DNA of 64,000 nucleotides from positions 3,972,501-4,036,500 of the forward strand of contig JAZGTH010000072.1 in assembly GCA_036877525.1 (NCBI GenBank), written 5' to 3'. Made by a program: the position numbers and the translations under genes. The stretch comes from Chromobotia macracanthus. Its lineage: Eukaryota; Chordata; Actinopteri; Cypriniformes; Botiidae. This document shows, piece after piece, positions 52,375 to 62,674 of the stretch; positions within the stretch are counted from its first letter, which is position 1, and the number at the start of each line of letters is the position of its first letter. The notes beneath the pieces are model-generated. The model searched no databases. It had not been told where the DNA came from and saw only the letters and a list, made by a program, of their open reading frames with translations.

Positions 52375-53603
52375 AGATATCCTGTTCATTTCATCATTGA
52401 AAAGCTGCAAAAACAGAAAAATTACACCGTTGTACATTCAATTTTCCCCTGATTTTCAACAATCAGAAAAACAATACAACAGGATTGTGTCATTCCCAAG
52501 AAAAACAGCAGATTCCCCATGTGTGCTGTTATGTTTACATTACAATGTGATCCGATTCATTTTTTGTATCTGAAACCTGCCCGTGCCCACCCACATGACC
52601 AGTTATCCTAAAAGTCATGCATGCATACAACTGTAAACCACACAGTCTGAACTCCAGACAGTATTCTGTACACGCGTGTAAGTAAACAGACATCAGTGCT
52701 CTGATTGCTCAGTGATGATTTTGAGAACACATGAAAAGAATGAGAAATAATCAAAACCTGACTTCCTGTTAACAGGAGCCCCATCAAAAGATCCAGAACG
52801 GAGAGAAGAAACCTGATAAATGAATGTCAATAAACAGAAAATGTTTTCTGAGCATGCCGTCAAAGATCCTGACATCATACGACACACTGCATGATTACAT
52901 GAATGTTTGTGGACCTTGTAATGGGGAAAATGTAAAAAAAAAAAAACAATTTTCCCATTTCCCATTCTCTACCCAGAAAGACTTAAATCTATCACAAATG
53001 TGCAGTTCTACACCAACAATGAATCTAATCAACACACTGAGATCTTGTTGTTTAATCAGTACAGCAGAAGCATGTTTAAACTCAGACATCAGTCACTAGT
53101 TTGCTTCCAACTGCGCAAACTCCAGCCGTCAGTCTTCAAAGACACCCGAAAAACGACACCATTAAAATAGTCACCAACACACTGGCCATGATATATGATA
53201 AAAATCAAAACAAATTACAATTCGCTGTCATCTTCTCGTTACTAACAGTGGAGCAAAAACTAGAACAAGGAAACGTACATATGCTAAAATATTACAAAAG
53301 CTTACAGTCCTGTTATTACAAAACAAATGTGAATGCAGATAAAACAGCCCTGCGCTTTGGGTGCAGCATTAGGCACGAGCAGTGCAAACAGCAAATACTC
53401 TTGCATTTTTTGCGAGACTGGATGATCTGAGCTGGTGCAGATCAGGAAGAATCAAATGCCTATTCTACCTGCAAATTACAACCGCACTCAACTGTAACCT
53501 GGTATGAAAGAGAAATTACAGTCTTAGTTAAAGTTTTTTACGTTTTCTTTGTCACAACCCTAAAACAGATGAGGCATCTATGCACACATTCATTTGCAAA
53601 GCA

Positions 53604-53791
53604 CAGGGTTCCCACACCTGTTCACAGAATTCCTGACATTCCTAAACATTCCTGATTAATGGATAATATATAGTGAACATGAATTAATGTTCACTATATA
53701 AATTTCACTATATTTTACTTTCTTAGCCCTGGAAATCAAAGCCCTGGAATTCACTGATATTCCCAAGTTTTCCTGGACTGTGGGAACTCTG
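53604..53791. mobile_element. GTTCCCACA-terminal MITE in pitpnb 3' UTR
   Basis: Termini CAGGGTTCCCACACC and GGACTGTGGGAACTCTG (reverse complement CAGAGTTCCCACAGTCC). The core is a perfect 14-bp inverted repeat, 53667-53680 against 53687-53700, with a 6-nt loop. No coding capacity; CAG-type ends suggest a hAT derivative. Confidence 0.65.
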
Positions 53792-54566
53792 AAAACACTA
53801 CAGGTAGATTAGCGATATAAAAGCACTTCATCTGTTCTACAGCAGCTCTCTGAAAGCAGCAGTGGCTCTAGTAATGAGTCGGGATTCTGGGGAGGTAAAA
53901 CCACGTTCATCTGAAGAGTCCTGAGGGGTTTTTGTCACATGAAGAGTCTTTGAGAACAAGGAAGTTCTGTGTAGAACAGCCACTAACATATCTGAGCTCA
54001 TGCAAAGCCACTGTATCTGCCAACCGTACAACAACATAACATCTTCTAGAAAAACGTACAAGACAGGCAGACTGTGCTGATACAACGAATGAAAATGTAG
54101 AAATCAAACATTTAAAAATTAATTTAAACTGAAATAAGTGCTTTATCTGGGGGTGGACGAAACAGAAAAGACGATCAATATCCAAAAAATTATAAACAGA
54201 TATAGCAAACAAACCAAAGACAACAATTGGTCCAATACCTGCCAAAATTAAGGTGTTTTTTTATAGAAATAGATTTTTTTAAACAGAACAACACAACCAT
54301 ACAGCAATATTCTGATATTTCTAAAACCCCTTACAAAGTGGTAAAGGTCAGTGGATAAACCTGCCTGAGATTCTCTACGGTTCAGAAAACAGGCAAAATC
54401 TCGTCTGGCATTGAGCGTTTCCACCCCGTGGCAGGTGTGTGTGTTGTTCAGCACTGCTGATCGTTGTGTCATTTATCAGTCTGGTGGAGAACAGTGCCCC
54501 CACTGGCCGGTGTGGTAGGATGCGGTGGTCTCGTCAAGCGTTGTTGTTGGATTCTTTAGCTTTGTC

Positions 54567-54617
54567 TCATTGTTCGTGGGCAGCACTGGTGCCTCGAACC
54601 TGACCAGTTTTACGAAG
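54567..54617 (-). CDS. pitpnb: pitpnb terminal coding exon
   Basis: 51 nt after CTTCCCTAG: LRKTGQVRGTSAAHEQ and TGA, aligned to human MRKRGSVRGTSAADV. The Ser of the human RGSVRG motif (Ser262, the reported PKC site of the sp1 isoform) is Gln here. It is separated from exon 9 by a 3.8-kb intron. An alternative last exon, as in mammalian sp2, was not identified. Confidence 0.88.
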   Translation of the reverse strand, partial: LRKTGQVRGTSAAHEQ

Positions 54618-57600
54618 CTAGGGAAGTGTAAAAAAAAAAAAAGAAGAAAGCATTACTACAATTACTACTAAACTTTGTGCAAACATTTTTGAAGTAAATA
54701 AACAAACATGAATTACAACCTAAATTCTTTCTGCATTACAGTGTGCTAAACCAGGCACGACACAAAGTGACAAGTCATTTCTATATCTCTCTTATGATAA
54801 GCAGAGTTTTGGTCATGCGAAAATGAAAAATATTTTGTTGGTCACTTGGTATCTTTTATTCACAGACGTTTTTTAACCAAAAATACAGTCTCACATTTCT
54901 GCTATTAAATGTTTTCGACTTCCTCTCCCCACTGACTTCCACTGCAGGTGCATTAACTGTAAACGCGTCCGATTGTTTTAACAAACTGAGGGATGAGTCG
55001 AATTGATTGTCTGTGGTCACAGATGCTTTTAATACAGCTTAACTTGTGTTTAACCTCGAATGTTCAGGACTTCTAGGTGGTGCTTGGTTTCTATCCTTTG
55101 CAAATGGGCTGGAGAGCCAAACTTTACAGTGAGGAAAAAAAAAATGTATTGATCCAAAACACTGCCTCTCTTGACGCTACAAACTTGTATCGTGCCTGTT
55201 TAGCAGATATTACAGATGTGTATTTTGTAATGCGCTCACACATATGCATGCATGCTCAAATCAAAGAGTGCTGAAACACACACGTTCACATGCACACAGT
55301 ACAAACACACTCTGGAAAAATCAACAAACACAGAAGTGGTGATTAGAAACCAAGAGTGCAGCAAAGAGAACAAATGGGGCGATGGAGAGAAATGAGGAAA
55401 AAAAAAGGAGTTGGACAGAGAGGCCTGGAAAGAGTGTCGGAGGAGAGCCTCATCTCTTCCAGATCGTTCTGCAGAGAGCCAAGCGCAGGGGGAGGGTGAA
55501 TAACGCACAAATCTGAAGCGTCTGTGCTCCATTCTGACTCTCCATAGACGCAGAATTCCTCTTTAGTCAATAAAATGAACTCCATAACCGCCTCAATAAC
55601 AATAAAGTACAGAGCAAGATGAACAGAAGATTCGAGCTGCTTTGAAAGCAAAAAATGAAAAGCAAAAAAAAAGACATTCATTGAGCAACCATAAAGAAAA
55701 GATTTAAGTAATCATTTACCCCACAAAAGTTTTTCCCGAAAAAACATTTACTCATCCTCATTTTGTTCCAAACCCATCAAACTTTCTACCCCTGAACATA
55801 AAATATGGGGAGGTAACACTTAAGAACCAATGCTATTTGGCATCATTATCTTGGCACGTTGCATCTTAACACAACATATTTGAATATATGTGAAAGCAGA
55901 TACGACTTGAGAGGGAACGGTTTAGACATTCCAACCTGTTCCGCACACAATATTTCACATGGGTTTAGCAGACTCTGAGTATAGAATATGAGTCATGTCG
56001 ACTGCTTTTATGGAGCTTGACAGGCCATGGTCATAATATGCTTTTGTTGTATGGAAAAGAACAATACAAAAATTCTGCAAAACATCTTGTGTTTCACAGA
56101 AAAAAAAATCATATAGAGTTTGGAACGACATGAGGGAGAGCAAGTAAACGATGACTGAATTTTTATTTTTGGGTGTACTATCCCTTTAAAATTTTGAGTG
56201 CTGAGAAAAGATAGACCCTCGTGTATTATGAAAACGCAGCAGATTGTGTAAACATCACAGCCTGCCTCCATTTAAAGTGAAGATCAACAGTCGTTGGCCT
56301 TCTTTTAAAGAACGAGCCAGTCTACCCGTGCCCGAAAAAGCTTTATTACCTTTCAACTGCAGCCTAAAACCATTAGACCAATCAGATGAGCCAGTTTTAG
56401 GGAGCGACAAACACCTGTTTTTAATTTGCGCCATTGAGGCACAATTTTCCTCTGGCCAAGTGAACGCTATTGGCCGGTTCAGCCAAGAGTTCCCTCCAAA
56501 CTGACTAACATTTTAACTCTGGTTACATTTGTTCACACGTCAGCTGGGAGGAGAACGGCAGAGGTTAGTTGGTTCATTAGTTGCGGTGAGCTGAAGAGAA
56601 AAGAGTGAAGTGATGGGTTAGTGTGTGGCGGAAAGTAAAACGAAAACAGAAAGAAGTCGAGACGGAGTGGCCACCTCTCCTGCGGCGAGACTTACGAATC
56701 ACTCCACCTGTCACGTTACTAAAAAGGATAGGGCTAGTCCTCGGCTGCTGTCGTTCCCCGCACAGACCCCTTCTTACGCATCTAAAAAACAGAACATGAG
56801 GTTAAATGCAAACTCATGACTCACTGACGTCCACCGGGAAAACAAACCAGCCAGGAACAGAACAGGAAAAGCAGATTTACGAAAACATATATACACAGAA
56901 AAGAACTATACAGGTCATATTTCAGCCCAGAATCAACAACAAAAATTTATTTGGGAAAAACATTTCAAAATACACATTTTCTTAAATGTATTATTTGGGC
57001 AGTTGGCAGCACAGAGGATCTGAATGGGTTAACACTGACATCATCATTGGAAACATTCCGCATTTCCATGAAATGTTTCAAAAAAATTCATGTATGTCTT
57101 GGAGCCTTTTCGTAAAAGCAGAAAAGCCAAAGTAAATGCGATTCGTCAAATATGAGTCCAAAAACACTTTCTGCTTGGCAACCGGATAGCGGTGTAAAAA
57201 AAGTTATTAATATGTTTTACTACTTCTAGTGCCTGTTTTATGAACACCAGCTTTTATAACTGAAGGCAATAACAGATGCAGATTAGAACTAGTTTAGAGA
57301 AAGATTTAACTTGTAATAAGACTGATAGGTTGACGGGTTAGCAATCACTTTATTGGTCTTGGCCAACTGAGCATTAGTAGAAAAGTAATAAGCGAGCACG
57401 CCTACGGGATCTGGAGGAGAGCGCATTGATCGATATTTCCCAGGCAGAGAAGAGTTTGTGGTTTTTGTTGGCTGCACGCTGAAAGAGATCACAGAGCGTG
57501 TCGGGGTTTGGAAGGCCTGCGTGCAGTTGGATCGTCGCATTTACTGGGCAGAGGAAAGAAACCGGGCCAAATGCTATACACTTCAGCTGGGACGCGTTCA

Positions 57601-60600
57601 ACACAAACACGACTGAAAATAGAGAGTACGAACACGCTGCCAGGAGTGACCGGTGGAAAAAAAACGATGTCAATTAAATCTGTAACCCTTTCAACAATGC
57701 TCAGAATTCTGTGACTTCTGTTTTCAGGTCTACAGTCAAATAATGACTCCTGGTGCTAATATCACAGGTACTAAAGGTTTTATTCCACATATAAACGCCT
57801 GCAGTTACGCTGTAAAACCAGACCAGATGTGAAGTAGACAGATGTATAGGCATGCATCGGGCTAGATGTGTACTGTGAATATATCCGAGCACAGTGTTTA
57901 CTGAATCGCTATCTAGTGGCACGCTGCCCTGCTGAAGCTGAAGCAAAGACCTCACTGAACTACACAAACTGAGAGCCTTCGCTTCATTTGAAAAATTAAA
58001 GTTTGCAAGGTTTGTCACACTTCAAACGACAGTGTGGGTAAAACTGAAGTGCTGTTTTTGGATGTTAAAATTCTTTCTGCTATACTAGTTTATACTAGTT
58101 TTATACTATGTGACGACTAGTACTTCTACACTGGCACTTTCAAAACATTGTTATTTGTTTGTGCCATTACCAACCAAAATCAAAAATTCTTTACATTTTC
58201 ATTTGATGACGCTAGTGGCACAGACACACTTCAGTTTAAAGATGTGTTTGTGAGCAGCACAATGACAGAACACTGTATAAGCCTGTGAGTTAAACAGCAT
58301 TAATAATCAAGGAAGGTTTGGATGAGAACAAACAGCCATTGAAGATACTGTTGAAGACTTTGAAACATCAGGCTCTATAAACTGAATTCTGTGGAACTGT
58401 AATGAATCTGTATCAGTTTAACTCCACACTGTAAAGCTGTTCTAACCTCCTCTAGCTCCCTCTGCGTCTCCTCCTCCATCCGGCGGATGTCCTCCATGGT
58501 GAGCTCCACCCAGTTGTCGATCCAACAGAAGAGTTGACGGTGGAAGTTGGTGAAGATTCTCTTCTCTTGCTGTGGATGAAGAACAAGCAGAGTGTTACAT
58601 TGTGCATCCGAAAAAATCATAAACACAAGCTGACGACTAGAAAGTCACACATCAAAGTGTACTCAAAGTAATTACAACTGCATGTGAAAGCAGCATTACT
58701 GCAAAGCATTGTGGGATGGGAAAAACAGGCAAATATAAGAACTGAGGTTTTAACTTAACCTTGTGGATGAAGTTTTCTACTTTGGTTTGAAGGCCCCACC
58801 ACTTGAATTTAACAGTGACTAGTTTGTATGCGCACATCCGAGGGGCGTCTGGTTTGGCCAAGAGTTCTTTCTGTTCAGACACAAAACACAAATTGTTTTG
58901 AAAGGTAACAGGGTTGAGAATTAATGTATGGGTGCAAGAAGTCCTCCTTCCTCACCTTCCAGTCTGGTCCTAATGGTCCTCTGCCCGTTTTCTCTGAGTG
59001 AAACAGTTCTGGATCTTCATCTTTTTTATAGTCCTGAGAGACACCAGAGAACAATAGCGGAGATGAGTCAGGATTTACTGCAAGGCACACGCTCGTGCTC
59101 TACCTTTTAATCTCTCGAACCTCAGCGATGAGCACTGAGAACATACGGGAAGACGGATTAACCCCAACCAGGTCTCATCCACTTAACTCATTAAAAGTCT
59201 GAAGCATAAAAGTGCTCCAGGCCTGAGAACAGCAGGCTCTTAAAGGGTCACCAAGAGATGAAGAGAAGGGTGTTTAACACTGTGGACTGATTCACTCATT
59301 CTGGTTAATGCACTGCACCACTGAAGTCCAGTCAAACAGCCGCAGCTGTATTTATGCGCCAGGCGCTGTGCCAAAATGAGGTCACATGGAAACGCAAGGC
59401 AAGAGCATTTGGATTTATTTAAAGCAGCTGATGTCTCGCAGTGGGCGTATCTTCTGGTGGACGTACCAGATGCTAGTTTGTTTGATCTTGAGGATCGTTT
59501 TTCACGCAGCGACAACTGAAGACTTCAACACAAATCAACCAGAACTTTTTGGAACCATTAAGTCACTTACAGCCAGGAGAGGTTTAGAGTGTGCTCATTT
59601 AGGCATGTTTGGGACCTGTAGTAGATGTACCTGGGATAAAAAGACTTCTGGGTAAGCTAGTGAACTGTGAGTAATGTAGGTTAGAAGGGCAGTGGTCCAT
59701 AAATACTATTGTCACATCAGACTCTTCCAAAATTACATAACACAGTAGCACCTCAGAGCTACAAAAAAGGTTGGTATCATGGGATTTATTACCCACAATC
59801 CCTTGTGTCTCTTTTAAAAGAAAAAGGAGTCTGAAAGTTCTGCTTTTAACTTTCTGTAGCTTTTAAGCTGTATGCAATTAAATAGTAATTTCAAAAATAA
59901 CCAATCACCAGCAAAGTATGTACAACAATAATATACCAGTACACCAACAGACTCGGGTTCCACCAATACCTCTAGTGTGAACACGCCCTAATATATTTGC
60001 ATCAGAGGGCAGAGTTATGCAAATTACAACCGAATTACAACCAAATTATAAACATTGAGAGCTTATTTGTAACCACTGTGTGACCAACACCTGAAAAAAC
60101 TTGGGTGTTAAAAGATCTAGATGTGCTTGGAGGAACCAGTGAAGAACACACAATCATCATGAAGTCACAGATCTGAGCGTTTCTACAGGATGATGTCAAA
60201 GTGAACTCACTCCAGGTTCAACTTGAGAGCGATCGGCTATATCAATATGCACAACCTCCACTGTCTTCCACGTGGTGGGATCCAGTTCGTGTACCTGACA
60301 ACAAGCACAACACAACAAATCAGTCCGAGCAGGGATGGAAAAAGTGAAGATTCCATGAGACGCCTCATGGCGTGTGGTTACAGATGCAGTCAAAACATCT
60401 CACTCAGATTACAAAAGAAAACATCTTACTCACGTTCTCTAATGAGCCCATGTCCGGCTTGTGCCAGGTTTCAATTTTAATCATGAAATCATCTTTCATG
60501 TATTCATTCTGGGAAAAAGAGAGGGAGAGAGAGTTGTTTGCATTCAGGGCTTCATCACAAACAGGATAAAATGACCTCACTTCAGATTGCGGTTGCGTTG

Positions 60601-62674
60601 TTGACCTGCGGCGCATGTAATGCGCAAATATGCATGATTTTGAGTGTGTTGAAGCCCAAACCACATGTTTTTAAACTGGCTGTAATGCCGAAGGGAACAT
60701 GTTTCCACAAGACAGGAAGTGAACCTGTTCCAACTTCTACTTATTTATGGTGTTCTGATCTAGAACATAACAGATATGTTTACACTGGTCTCAAAAAAGC
60801 AATTAAGCACTTAAGACACACCTAACATGTGGATGTCATTGCATTACACAACAATACATCAACGCAAATAACATATTTCTAAGCCAACACACACTCATTT
60901 TGCAAGCAACATTTTGATAAAAGAAATTTGTTTGGTTTTATATGACAGACCAACAGATACTTCAAAAGTCAAAATGTATTCAGACCCTCTGGTTTTCAAA
61001 ATGTCAGTGGAACATGTCCATAAATAATATGATGATCTAGATTACAGGTTCTAGATTGTAGCTACACTCCTGACATCAAACAAAACAAAACAACTTTTCT
61101 TTTACAGATAAACTGCAGGTACTTCACAGTAAATGTTCATGAAGTGATAGTTTAGTGTAGACTAGTCGTAATGACAATACACAGACAGCTACAGTTTATA
61201 CTTACAGTGACAACTGAAGAGAATGGAGCAGCATGCAAAAATAAGAGAAAAATAATCAGGTGAGACAGAAAACATTCCTATTTTACACATCCAAACAGAC
61301 CAATACAGATGACTCAAGGTTATAAGGCCTGAAACATACTCCACACAAGTACTTTAATGCAGACGATTCTTCCTACGCAAACCTGATTTCACATGTTGCA
61401 TTCCAAAACTTCAGAACTAATGCTTGTGTAATGCATAACGCAACACAAGCACAATTCTCAGTAATGTCACTAGGGGGCACTAATAAGAGCCACAGACTTA
61501 TATCTAGAAGAGAATCTTGCTGAGCAAATTAGTTACAAATTAATTCAAAGCTGAAATCTGTATCACCATCTCTGTTTGAAACATAAAACTGCAGGTTACT
61601 TTACGTACTTTATTACTTATGTTGAAGTCGAATGAAGTCAAGCTAACATTTTCTGGGAAATCAGACCCGACAGCTGAAATGACAACTCGTTATTATAAAC
61701 ATACGGTTTATAATCGGGGGTAAAGACCGTTTTAAACACTGTCATGTACTTACTCAATAACTGAATTTTGCTTTACAAATTACAAATCACGTCTTTTAAC
61801 TGTTGGTATGTTTATAGCTAGCATCCTGAATAACACATTTTGCAGCACAGACGTCTGAAAGCTACTTTATTACTGTCTTGAGTAGCGAGGTTTACTAAAA
61901 CACAATTATCCAGGAACACATTAAATGGTCAACATGTTGGTCAATCATTCATGTATGTGTACTTGCCCAGAGTATGTTTCCAACCTAACACTTTACGAAC
62001 CAACACACAAACTTTATGAAACAGTTATGCACGTGTATAAGATCTGTGCCAATATGTAATGCATTACATATTGTCTAGCGCACATGTAATAAAATATGAT
62101 GATGGATTGTGATGTTTAAGGCGCAGAAACATCCACACGGTGTTCCACTCACCGGTGCGGCAGTACGGATACGCATTCCAGGCTTTCTCATGGAAAACTA
62201 AAGCCCCCTCTGGTGCGATCATCTTCACGAAAGCTGGAACTTTACTAAACAAACACACAACAAGAGATCGCTAATGCAAAACCACAGCTTTGTGTTACCC
62301 ATGCAGTACATTGAACAGTGTGCAGTGTGCCAAACCATAGATGCGGTTAGCTTCAAGAATAAATCAGTATTTCAGTTATTATAGGGAATTTAGAATGGTC
62401 TGATTAAAAAAAGGCTTAAAAACATTCTCACAAAGAAAAATCTATTTACGATAACAGCAAAGTTCGTTTTACTCATTTGAGGAACATACGTGCAAAATAA
62501 ACATCAGACCTGGTTTATGTTGGCTCACCTCTTTAAGTGGTAGATTTTGTGTGTGTATTGTCCTTTTTCGCCATCTTTCTCGTACGGTTCGTTCTTTAGC
62601 ACTTCAATACCCTCCCCACCACCCGTCTCATTCTTACTGGCTTCAGCCACAGAGAACAGCTGCCCGACCTGATA
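54567..62674 (-). CDS. pitpnb: pitpnb gene (coding exons 2-10): phosphatidylinositol transfer protein beta
   Basis: Class I PITP that exchanges phosphatidylinositol and phosphatidylcholine between membranes, chiefly at the Golgi/ER. Nine exons joined in phase give 255 residues from about residue 18 (YQVGQLFSVAEAS) to the stop. With the roughly 17 residues of exon 1, which is outside the window, the protein would be about 272 aa, against 271 in human. Family landmarks are present: the THK motif in QYTHKIYHLK (inositol-ring contacts), NAYPYCRT with the sulfhydryl-sensitive Cys, the FKWWGL membrane-inserting Trp pair, HIDIADRSQVEP, and the C-terminal lid helix (MEDIRRMEEETQRELEE). The last exon reads LRKTGQVRGTSAAHEQ. 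Human PITPNB (beta-type RGTSAAD tail) fits better than PITPNA. All junctions are GT-AG. The gene lies directly upstream of mn1 on the same strand, as in human 22q12. Confidence 0.95.
54618..58446 (-). other. pitpnb: pitpnb intron between exons 9 and 10
   Basis: A 3.8-kb intron, bounded by GAGGAG|GTTAGA and CTTCCCTAG. It contains two parts of the TTAA-flanked MITE family (about 55735-55800 and 56010-56189). A GC-normal stretch at 56.24-56.82 kb and a CpG-containing stretch at 57.38-57.68 kb have no recognisable content. Open frames here lack splice support. Confidence 0.7.
56010..56189. mobile_element. TTAA-type MITE, right half (pitpnb intron)
   Basis: GGAACGACATGAGGGAGAGC, then TTTTTGGGTGTACTATCCCT and TTAA at the edge. 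A possible left half (TTTACTCATCCTCATTTTG) is at about 55735-55800. Confidence 0.6.
58447..58569 (-). CDS. pitpnb: pitpnb coding exon 9
   Basis: 123 nt (41 codons), phase 0: ATCCACAG|CAAGAG...GAGGAG|GTTAGA. Encodes QEKRIFTNFHRQLFCWIDNW, then VELTMEDIRRMEEETQRELEE, the long C-terminal helix. Confidence 0.95.
58760..58870 (-). CDS. pitpnb: pitpnb coding exon 8
   Basis: 111 nt (37 codons), phase 0: TGAACAG|AAAGAA...CACAAG|GTTAAG. Encodes KELLAKPDAPRMCAYKLVTV followed by KFKWWGLQTKVENFIHK, with the paired tryptophans that insert into membranes during lipid exchange. Confidence 0.95.
58956..59033 (-). CDS. pitpnb: pitpnb coding exon 7
   Basis: 78 nt (26 codons), phase 0: CTCTCAG|GACTAT...TGGAAG|GTGAGG. 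Encodes DYKKDEDPELFHSEKTGRGP, then LGPDWK, the regulatory loop region of the protein. Confidence 0.95.
59034..60210 (-). other. pitpnb: pitpnb intron between exons 6 and 7
   Basis: 1.18 kb, flanked by verified splice sites. I see no repeats, RNA genes or coding frames that can be supported. Confidence 0.7.
60211..60294 (-). CDS. pitpnb: pitpnb coding exon 6
   Basis: 84 nt (28 codons), phase 0: TTGTCAG|GTACACGAA...CCTGGA|GTGAGT. Encodes VHELDPTTWKTVEVVHIDIA, then DRSQVEPG; human has ...EPADYK across the next junction, so Ala is Gly here. Confidence 0.95.
60434..60508 (-). CDS. pitpnb: pitpnb coding exon 5
   Basis: 75 nt (25 codons), phase 0 at both ends: TTTCCCAG|AAT...GAGAAC|GTGAGT. Encodes NEYMKDDFMIKIETWHKPDM and GSLEN, part of the beta-sheet lining the lipid pocket. 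Confidence 0.95.
60509..62152 (-). other. pitpnb: pitpnb introns flanking the microexon
   Basis: About 0.7 kb on one side and 0.94 kb on the other of the 8-nt exon at 61206-61213. Apart from the microexon and a short GA tract at 60519-60532, I see nothing in them. Confidence 0.7.
61206..61213 (-). CDS. pitpnb: pitpnb 8-nt microexon (coding exon 4)
   Basis: Minus strand reads CTTCAG|TTGTCACT|GTAAGTATAAA, a clean acceptor and a near-consensus donor around 8 nt. Exon 3 ends with a lone G and exon 5 starts with AAT (Asn), so 8 nt are required. Joining gives G|TT GTC ACT, Val-Val-Thr, where human PITPNB has Ile-Val-Thr before NEYMKDD and PITPNA has Val-Ile-Thr. Length, phase and residues all fit, which makes coincidence unlikely. 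Confidence 0.9.
62153..62244 (-). CDS. pitpnb: pitpnb coding exon 3
   Basis: 92 nt after TTTAG, completing Ser and encoding KVPAFVKMIAPEG...NAYPYCRT, then one base G before GTGAGT (phase 1). It includes the conserved Asn and Cys near position 90-95 of the family. The phase leaves a gap of exactly 8 nt before the next large exon, filled by the microexon. Confidence 0.95.
62529..62674 (-). CDS. pitpnb: pitpnb coding exon 2
   Basis: 146 nt, starting phase 0 after CTGCAG with Tyr-Gln-Val-Gly and ending ...HLK + AG before GTGAGC (phase 2). It encodes the first lipid-pocket strands and the THK motif. Exon 1 (start codon) should be further right, beyond 64000; nothing resembling it was seen in 62675-64000. 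Confidence 0.95.

Larger units (their letters stand above)
52350..54566 (-). other. pitpnb: pitpnb 3' UTR (inferred)
   Basis: From the stop codon down to a minus-strand AATAAA at 52369-52374 followed by a U/GU-rich stretch, giving a 3' UTR of about 2.2 kb. No coding frame in this stretch is convincing. It carries one foldback transposon (53604-53791). The true polyadenylation site needs transcript data, since other AATAAA-like sites exist. Confidence 0.5.

Noticed and set aside
55440..55500. Minus-strand CTCTCTGCAG followed by NDLEEMRLSSD, considered as an alternative pitpnb last exon
   Set aside because: Resemblance is limited to LEEMR. The rest does not match any PITP tail that I know, and exon 9 already encodes the ELEE residues.
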